NCBI GenBank assembly: GCA_040772305.1 | Contig: JAXGYK010000001.1 | Coordinates: 1,550,001-1,614,000, forward strand | Direction: 5' to 3' | Length of the DNA stretch: 64,000 nucleotides | Origin: Mesolinea sp040772305 | Lineage (GTDB): Bacteria; Chloroflexota; Anaerolineae; Anaerolineales; Anaerolineaceae | Shown here: positions 58,385 through 64,000 of the stretch, in pieces | How positions within the stretch are numbered: the first letter of the stretch is position 1 | How the letters are laid out: the number at the start of each line of letters is the position of its first letter | The notes under the pieces: model-generated | What the model saw: only the letters and a program-made list of their open reading frames with translations | Told to the model about the DNA's origin: nothing | Database searches by the model: none | Program-made: the position numbers and the translations under genes

Positions 58385-59461
58385 TTGGACCTATTAAAAC
58401 CCTTTAAATGGCTGATGGGCCTGCTATCCCTGGATTTGGGGATTGATTTAGGTACAGCCAATACGCTGGTGAATGTTCGCGGAAAAGGGATTGTAATTAA
58501 CGAGCCCTCTTGGGTGGCAATCAATAAACGCACGCGGGAACCAAGGTATGTAGGTGTGTCAGCAAAGACGATGGTCGGCCGTGCCCCTGCCAACCTGGTT
58601 ACTTTGCGTCCTCTGCGGGACGGTGTTATTTCGGAATACGATATCACCGAGGCAATGTTGCGCTATTTTATTGAAAAAGCCCATGAAAACAGTCTGGTTA
58701 TGTGGCCGCATCCACGCGTGGTAGTTGGGATCCCATCCGGTGCTACCGAGGTTGAGAAGCGTGCTGTTTACGACGCAGCAATGGCTGCTGGCGCGCGTGA
58801 AGCATATATGATTCATGAACCCGCAGCTGCAGCGATCGGGGCAGGTTTGCCCATCAATGAAGGCTACGGATCCATGATTGTTGATATTGGCGGCGGAACC
58901 ACCGAAGTAGCTGTAATTTCGGGCGGCGGCATTGTAGTTTCCCGTTCGCTGCGCGTAGCTGGAGATGAACTAGACCAGGCTATCATTGAATATATTCGCT
59001 CAAAGTACAATGTGTTTATCGGCGAGCAAATGTCGGAAAAGGTTAAGATCGCTATCGGGTCTGCTTACCCCTTAAAAGAAGAGAAAACTGCTGATGTACG
59101 CGGGCGTAACTTGATAACAGGTTTGCCTGAAGCGATCGAGATCTCTTCGGTAGAAATTCGCGAAGCATTAGGAGCTTCGGTTCAAGTCATTATTGATACG
59201 ATTAAGGATGCTCTGGACGAATCTCCCCCCGAGATCCTATCGGACTTGATGGATAATGGTATTTGCTTAGCCGGCGGCACAGCTCAGCTCCAAGGCTTGG
59301 CTGAACGGCTTGCAAATGAGATTCGTTTACGGGTTTGGGTGGCAGAAGATCCAATGACCTGTGTGGCGCGTGGATGTGGACTGATACTGGATGATCTGGA
59401 AGAATTTGAGGACCTTTTAGTTGGGATTGAACGCGATCCCTACTCCAACATTCCCTCCTGA
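58385..59461 (+). CDS. mreB: Rod-shape determining actin homologue MreB
   Basis: MreB forms membrane-associated filaments that guide side-wall peptidoglycan synthesis. The 358-residue actin-fold protein has the phosphate-1 loop LGIDLGTANTLV near 18-29, IHEPAAAAIGAGLP near 141, the phosphate-2 loop IVDIGGGTTEVAVIS near 161-175 and the adenosine motif CLAGGTAQLQGL near 294-305. The start is TTG at 58385, 7 bp after GGAG, giving the membrane-binding MDLLKPFKWL helix. It is the first of six cell-shape genes, 68 bp after mocA. Confidence 0.95.
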   Translation: MDLLKPFKWLMGLLSLDLGIDLGTANTLVNVRGKGIVINEPSWVAINKRTREPRYVGVSAKTMVGRAPANLVTLRPLRDGVISEYDITEAMLRYFIEKAHENSLVMWPHPRVVVGIPSGATEVEKRAVYDAAMAAGAREAYMIHEPAAAAIGAGLPINEGYGSMIVDIGGGTTEVAVISGGGIVVSRSLRVAGDELDQAIIEYIRSKYNVFIGEQMSEKVKIAIGSAYPLKEEKTADVRGRNLITGLPEAIEISSVEIREALGASVQVIIDTIKDALDESPPEILSDLMDNGICLAGGTAQLQGLAERLANEIRLRVWVAEDPMTCVARGCGLILDDLEEFEDLLVGIERDPYSNIPS

Positions 59462-59499
59462 TCCTGGGTATTGTCTTCAGGATTGCGGTTTTTAAGCGA

Positions 59500-60336
59500 A
59501 TGCAAAAACTAATTTCCCCTAAAAACCTGAGAAATCTGATTATTGCCTTGGTTGTAATCGGCTTGCTCTTTCTTGCTGTTTCGGGATACCTTACGCCAGT
59601 TTTCAGCCTTTCGTTTTCTCCATTGATTGGGACACAAAGCTGGCTTTCACGCCAATATACTGCCTTTAGAGACTACTTTACTTCCCCCCGTGACATGGCC
59701 GAATTGCGAAACAGGAATGCACAGCTGGAAAGTGAGCTGGCTTTGCTGCAAAGCGAGATTGTTGCCCTGCAAGAGGATTTAGGCTCCATGCGGGTACTTG
59801 AAGCTTTAATGGGTTTTGAAAAGGAACACCCGGAGTATCGCTATCAGGCTGCCACAGTGATTGGGCGGGAAATTAGCCCCTTCCAACAGTACATCATTAT
59901 TGATAAGGGCAGCAATACTGGCATTCGGCATGGCATGCCGGTAGTAACAGAGAAAGGTTTGGTGGGGCGAATCGATGCAGTGATTGCAAACGCATCGCGG
60001 ATTCAGCTGATAAGCGATGCCCGCTCGATTGTGAACGTTCGGATGCAGACCCAAAAGGTGGAGGCTCAAATTACCGGGTCGCTCACCGGTGAAATTACGC
60101 TTTCGATGGTGCCCCAAGGTGCAGATGTAGACGTAGGGGAAGTATTGCTTACAAGCGGGTTAGGCGGCAGTTATCCCCCTAATATTTTTGTGGGGCAGGT
60201 GCTTACAATGCAGTCACCGCATAATACGCTGTTTCAAACTGGTTCGGTGCAAGCAATGGTTGACTTTAATGCCCTCTCGGCGGTCTTGGTAATTACCGAT
60301 TTTACACCTGTAGATATTACACCGCTGCTACCCTGA
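59500..60336 (+). CDS. mreC: Rod-shape determining protein MreC
   Basis: MreC is a periplasmic scaffold of the elongasome. The 278-residue protein has a transmembrane helix (LIIALVVIGLLFLAVSGYL, 12-30), a coiled coil (residues 65-100, LRNRNAQLESELALLQSEIVALQEDL) and the beta-rich MreC domain starting with ATVIGREISPFQQYIIIDKGSNTGIRHGMPVV near 117-148. It lies 38 bp after mreB and 3 bp before mreD. Confidence 0.94.
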   Translation: MQKLISPKNLRNLIIALVVIGLLFLAVSGYLTPVFSLSFSPLIGTQSWLSRQYTAFRDYFTSPRDMAELRNRNAQLESELALLQSEIVALQEDLGSMRVLEALMGFEKEHPEYRYQAATVIGREISPFQQYIIIDKGSNTGIRHGMPVVTEKGLVGRIDAVIANASRIQLISDARSIVNVRMQTQKVEAQITGSLTGEITLSMVPQGADVDVGEVLLTSGLGGSYPPNIFVGQVLTMQSPHNTLFQTGSVQAMVDFNALSAVLVITDFTPVDITPLLP

Positions 60337-60339
60337 GGA

Positions 60340-60846
60340 ATGATGCTCGCTTATATTCTGGCTTCGATAGGGTACCTTGCGGTTGTCATGCTGCAGTTTG
60401 GTGTGGTAAGCCGCACTCCGCTGCTTTCAGGGACAGCGGATTTAGTTTTGTTATATATTATTGCCTGGAGTCTGCATCAGCAATCCAGACGCTTTTGGGT
60501 GCTTGTTCTGGTTTTTGCAGCGATTATAGGTGCTATTTCTGTAACCCCGTTTTTTCTTTCCGTTGCATCTTATATGGCTATTTACTATGCAGGGACACGG
60601 ATTAAGGCCCAGGTTTGGCAAACCCCGCTGCTGGCAATGTTCCTTCTCACTTTCGCGGGAACTCTCTTATTGCATGCCGGCTACTTTGTGTCGGCTTTTA
60701 TTGAGGGAACAGTCTTTGATTGGCGTGTTGGACTGACTCAGATTACACTACCCAGTGTATTGTTGAACATGCTGTTGGCTATTCCAGTGCATGCCATTAT
60801 TACCGAACTGGTACGTATGGCTTATCCAAGAGGCGTCGACGTATGA
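60340..60846 (+). CDS. mreD: Rod-shape determining protein MreD
   Basis: A 168-residue, very hydrophobic protein with about five membrane segments, placed between mreC and mrdA as expected for MreD. MreD has little conserved sequence; the assignment rests on size, topology and position. Its stop overlaps the PBP2 start (ATGA). Confidence 0.88.
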   Translation: MMLAYILASIGYLAVVMLQFGVVSRTPLLSGTADLVLLYIIAWSLHQQSRRFWVLVLVFAAIIGAISVTPFFLSVASYMAIYYAGTRIKAQVWQTPLLAMFLLTFAGTLLLHAGYFVSAFIEGTVFDWRVGLTQITLPSVLLNMLLAIPVHAIITELVRMAYPRGVDV

Positions 60847-63062
60847 ATGCACCTGAGTCTTATAGTAAACCAACAATTGATATTAAGCGCTTTCGCTGGC
60901 TCTATATTTTGCTCGCTTTCATTCTGCTTTTTTACCTGTTCCAGCTTTTTTCTTATCAGGTGATTAACGGAGCAGCATATCGGGCTCAGGCAGACGAAAA
61001 CCGAACACGGATCATTTCGGATACGACTGAACGCGGCATTATTTATGACCGGAATGGCATTGTTCTGGCGCGTAATATACCCTCGTACAATGTTACGGTA
61101 ACTCCAGCACAACTTCCGGATCCAGACGATGACCCAGGTGAGCAGTATCGCATTTTTTCTCAGCTTTCACCTTTGATTGATATCCCAATTTCACGCGGGG
61201 TGCTTGATGAAGAGAGTGCCCGTTTATTTACGCCCTGTGCAAGCGATTTGGGCATTGAGCAGATTGTTGAGATTGCGGCTACCAACTGGCCTTTTCAGCC
61301 CACGAGGCTAAAGTGTAACGTTAGCCAGGAAGTAGCCATGGCAATCAAAGAAAAGGCGATGGATTGGCCGGGCATTGACATTGAAATCGAATCGATCCGG
61401 GAATATCCTACCGGGGAAATTACTGCTGAAGTGGTTGGTTTTTTAGGCCCAATTCCAGAAGCTGAGCTTAATTATTATCAAGACCAGGGCTTTGTTTCCG
61501 GAAGGGATAAAGTTGGCTATGCCGGCATTGAACGCTCTATGCAATCAGAATTGGGCGGCAGAAACGGTGAGCGCGTGGTTGAAGTAAGCGTGGGTGGCGA
61601 GATTATCCGCAACCTTGAGGAGCCTAAGCCTCCTGTGCCTGGTTCCTCGATTTATCTAACACTTGATGCCCGCCTGCAGCAGATTAGCCGGGATGCCTTG
61701 TTGAAAAGCATGGATTATTGGAATACCCGCTTTGGGTATACACTGACCAGCAGCGGTGCTGTAGTGGCTATGAATGTAAAGACCGGAGAAATTCTTGCGA
61801 TGGTCAATTACCCCAGCTATGAGAATAACCGCATGACACGTTTTATCCCCAGTTATTATTACGAACAGCTGGCTTTGGACGAGTCGAAACCGCTGCTCAA
61901 TAAGGCCTTCCAAACGCGATTGCCACCTGGGTCTACCTATAAACTGGTAACTGCTTTAGGGGCTCTCAACGAAGGAGTGATTACTCCCGAACAGCAATTG
62001 GATTGCTCTGGTCGTATCACCTTGATGCAGACATTTAGCAATAATACGCCGAGCTTTCCACTGGAGTATGTTTGCTGGGAACGAGAGGGTCACGGGCCAG
62101 TAGATTATCTGCATGGGATTGCCTGGAGTTGTAATATTTATTGGTATAAGGTGGGGGGTGGCTACGATGCTGAACTGCCAGGCGGTGGTCTGGGAATTGT
62201 GCGCATGAATGAATATGCACGCGCTTTAGGCTATGGTTTATACACGAATATTGAGCTGGAAGGCGAAGACCCTGGTTTGGTACCCGACCCAACCTGGAAG
62301 CGACGAAATCAGGGCGAAAATTGGGCTACAGGAGACACGTACCTGGCTGCGGTGGGGCAGGGTTATGTGCTGGCGACACCGGTGCAGGTGCTGAACTCGA
62401 TTGCAACCATTGCCAACGATGGCAAGCATATGCAGATGACCTTGATACACCATATCATCGGGCCGGATGGCGATGTAACCAAGGCTTTTGAGCCTAAAAT
62501 GCTTTGGGATATCACCAAAGATCCGCTGATTGGTGTATTTGATGAAAATAATCAGCCGGTTACTTACATCAATGAAGCCGGTGAGCGTGTACAGGAGAAG
62601 AAGACTGTGCAGCCCTGGATTGTTGCCCTGGCGAAACGTGGAATGGAAATGGTTACGGTAGGAGATGGTACTGCCCATTTTGAATTTGAAGGAGACGACA
62701 ATCATGTGGCAGGGAAGACAGGAACCGCTGAGTATTGCGATAACCTGGCAATCTCGCAGGGGTGGTGTGATGAGACTTTTAAAACCTGGCCTGCTCATGC
62801 CTGGTTTGTTGGCTACGCTCCCAGAGAGGATCCTGAAATTGCGGTAGTTGCTTTTGCCTATAACGGGAAAGAGGGTTCAACTTTGGCAGCACCGATTGTG
62901 CGCAAAATTATCGACGCATACTTTGAATTCAAAGAGGCGGATGGCATTGAGGACAATACTCTGCCCGAACCAACAGGAGGTAGCGGCTTGCAAAGCTTCC
63001 TGAGTGTTCCGGTTCCGGCTGTGGTTGTGCCTGTTAACCCATACGCGGTAAGATTACCCTAG
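60843..63062 (+). CDS. mrdA: Penicillin-binding protein 2
   Basis: PBP2 is the transpeptidase of the elongation complex. The 739-residue class B PBP has an N-terminal anchor (WLYILLAFILLFYLFQLFSYQV, 19-40), a pedestal domain with RGIIYDRNGIVLARN near 69, and the transpeptidase domain. The nucleophile is in LPPGSTYKLVTAL (SxxK) near 358, SxN appears as SCN near 416, and KTGTAEY near 622 is the third motif. I use ATG 60843, which overlaps mreD by ATGA. A proline/valine-rich tail follows residue 705. Confidence 0.95.
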   Translation: MNAPESYSKPTIDIKRFRWLYILLAFILLFYLFQLFSYQVINGAAYRAQADENRTRIISDTTERGIIYDRNGIVLARNIPSYNVTVTPAQLPDPDDDPGEQYRIFSQLSPLIDIPISRGVLDEESARLFTPCASDLGIEQIVEIAATNWPFQPTRLKCNVSQEVAMAIKEKAMDWPGIDIEIESIREYPTGEITAEVVGFLGPIPEAELNYYQDQGFVSGRDKVGYAGIERSMQSELGGRNGERVVEVSVGGEIIRNLEEPKPPVPGSSIYLTLDARLQQISRDALLKSMDYWNTRFGYTLTSSGAVVAMNVKTGEILAMVNYPSYENNRMTRFIPSYYYEQLALDESKPLLNKAFQTRLPPGSTYKLVTALGALNEGVITPEQQLDCSGRITLMQTFSNNTPSFPLEYVCWEREGHGPVDYLHGIAWSCNIYWYKVGGGYDAELPGGGLGIVRMNEYARALGYGLYTNIELEGEDPGLVPDPTWKRRNQGENWATGDTYLAAVGQGYVLATPVQVLNSIATIANDGKHMQMTLIHHIIGPDGDVTKAFEPKMLWDITKDPLIGVFDENNQPVTYINEAGERVQEKKTVQPWIVALAKRGMEMVTVGDGTAHFEFEGDDNHVAGKTGTAEYCDNLAISQGWCDETFKTWPAHAWFVGYAPREDPEIAVVAFAYNGKEGSTLAAPIVRKIIDAYFEFKEADGIEDNTLPEPTGGSGLQSFLSVPVPAVVVPVNPYAVRLP

Positions 63063-63069
63063 AGGTATT

Positions 63070-63744
63070 TTGGATCAGGAAATAACGATAAAAGGCGTAA
63101 AGGGCGGATTATTAGTAAAACTGCCCGTTATATCTGCCCAGCTGCAGCGTGAAGTATTGATTCGGCGTATCCAAAGCCAGGAACGCTTCTTTAAAGGCGG
63201 AAGAATGGCTTTGGATTTGCAGGACGCTACCTGGACGGAAAAAGAAGTGGAGAATTTACTGCGGGATTTGAGTGATGAAGGCGTCTGCTTATGGGCAATT
63301 TTGTCTTCAGACCCGATCACACTTGCAGCGGCCTCAGCCTTTGGAATTCCGAATACGATCGGTGGGCAGGGGGCCGCACATTCAGCTATTCAGTCTGTGC
63401 ACCTGGCTTCTTCCTGGACGAACCTGGAAATCGAAAATGGACAGACGCGTGAGTTCAGCAGTGACCAAGTGTTATTGGGCGATTTACCCAGCAGTGCCGT
63501 GTTGAATGCGCAGAAGAGCCTGCTGGTTTGGGGCAGTGTGTATGGCAGAATCAATGCAAATATTCGCAAAGACACCAACGCCTGGTTAGGAATTTTACGA
63601 AATTACAGCTGCTCAATTTGCTTTGCGGGTGAGAATGTGGAAATTACGAAGGCAGCCCGCAGTGGAGCATGTTTGCGCGTGGCCAATGTAGACGGAAAGG
63701 TGCAATTGCATCTGGAAAAGGCGCCGAGGTCTTTGTTCTCATGA
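63070..63744 (+). CDS. minC: Septum-site determining protein MinC
   Basis: MinC inhibits FtsZ assembly away from midcell. The 224-residue protein has an N-terminal domain (ITIKGVKGGLLVKL, ALDLQDATWTEKEVENLL) and a C-terminal beta-helix (LLGDLPSSAVLNAQKSLLVWGSVYGRINANI near 137-167, LEISGCVRI-like ICFAGENVEITKAARSGACLRV). The start is TTG 63070 after AGAGG. It sits between mrdA and rodA without minD or minE in view, so the Min system is either split or MinC has a partner elsewhere. It overlaps rodA by 4 bp. Confidence 0.87.
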   Translation: MDQEITIKGVKGGLLVKLPVISAQLQREVLIRRIQSQERFFKGGRMALDLQDATWTEKEVENLLRDLSDEGVCLWAILSSDPITLAAASAFGIPNTIGGQGAAHSAIQSVHLASSWTNLEIENGQTREFSSDQVLLGDLPSSAVLNAQKSLLVWGSVYGRINANIRKDTNAWLGILRNYSCSICFAGENVEITKAARSGACLRVANVDGKVQLHLEKAPRSLFS

Positions 63745-64000
63745 ATACCAAGGATATATGGAACCGTTTTGACTTCTGGCTCTTTGCTGCTACCTTGCTG
63801 CTTTCGGTCTTTGGAATTGCGTTGATTTCTTCGGCTATTGCAGGGAACCCAACCCTTGCCGATCACCCTAAGCGACAGGCGATATTTCTGGTAATTGGGC
63901 TGGTATTTCTTTTTTTGATTGCGCGTTTCGATTATCACATTTGGCAAACGCTGAGCAGGCCCTTTTATTTGGCGGTTATGGCTTTGTTGATAATAGTTTT
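63741..64000 (+). CDS. rodA: RodA/FtsW-family peptidoglycan glycosyltransferase, 5' part only
   Basis: The frame begins with ATG 63741 (ATGA overlap with minC) and is open to the window edge, 86 codons. The translation starts MNTKDIWNRFDFWLFAATLL and shows the first SEDS helix pair (LFAATLLLSVFGIALISSAIAG, then QAIFLVIGLVFLFLIARFDY) with HPKRQAIFL between them, as in RodA. Its place after mrdA, its cognate transpeptidase, supports RodA over FtsW. Confidence 0.9.
   Translation, partial: MNTKDIWNRFDFWLFAATLLLSVFGIALISSAIAGNPTLADHPKRQAIFLVIGLVFLFLIARFDYHIWQTLSRPFYLAVMALLIIV

Overview
The window looks like a chromosome segment of an anaerobic, probably Anaerolineae-type Chloroflexi bacterium. 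This is an inference from gene content: F420 biosynthesis beside molybdenum hydroxylases, a T-box in front of valS, a two-HTH RodZ-like protein, FmrO/Rmt-type 16S rRNA methylases and LamG-like lipoproteins. No rRNA or tRNA gene and no CRISPR array was seen. The native genes are of moderate GC. Several stretches (about 1-2.8 kb, 31.5-35.0 kb and 38.8-42.1 kb) are visibly richer in A+T and carry genes of clostridial or spirochaete flavour, so they look acquired.

Layout. 1-2.8 kb: a drug-type ABC exporter (permease cut by the window edge, ATPase) under an ArsR-family regulator, then two small uncharacterised ORFs. 2.8-6.1 kb: a carbohydrate ABC importer (binding lipoprotein, two permeases, no ATPase). 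6.3-8.5 kb: GDP-mannose dehydratase and a family 2 glycosyltransferase. 8.6-11.5 kb: T-box leader and valS. 11.6-14.0 kb: a family 39-type membrane glycosyltransferase. 14.17-16.96 kb: one IS with doubled ends, interrupted by an ISLre2-family IS with a clean 9-bp target duplication.

17.1-29.2 kb is dominated by genes that modify the ribosome or tRNA: rsmI, a queuosine-precursor transporter, coaW, rsmE, and then a five-gene overlapping operon on the minus strand (an RsmI paralogue, a divergent tRNA-guanine transglycosylase, two FmrO/Rmt-family 16S methylases, and an RsmF/NSUN-like m5C methylase). rimO follows after murJ and a TPR-like membrane protein. By family, most of these enzymes act on helix 44 or the decoding centre. 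The operon, with its unusual transglycosylase and paired Rmt homologues, is my best candidate for an undescribed system.

29.2-42.1 kb: a rodZ-like gene, rplI, then a patchwork. Two AT-rich segments carry AAA/DUF4143 ATPases, folP, a merR gene and two gene remnants. Copies of an approximately 110-190-bp degenerate repeat lie just 3' of several genes, in the same orientation as the gene. Between the two AT-rich segments are native genes: a two-domain lipoprotein and mce-mcmA.

42.4-58.3 kb: one continuous plus-strand operon of 14 genes, mostly overlapping: an SsnA-like amidohydrolase, NADPH:F420 reductase, cofE, cofD, cofC, an LLM flavin/F420 oxidoreductase, a hotdog thioesterase, two molybdenum hydroxylases with differently shuffled domain fusions, a CBS-domain pyrophosphatase, an XdhC-like chaperone and a MocA-like cytidylyltransferase. 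It links F420 production to molybdenum-hydroxylase chemistry. 58.4-64.0 kb: the cell-shape operon mreB-mreC-mreD-mrdA(PBP2)-minC-rodA, with rodA cut by the window edge.
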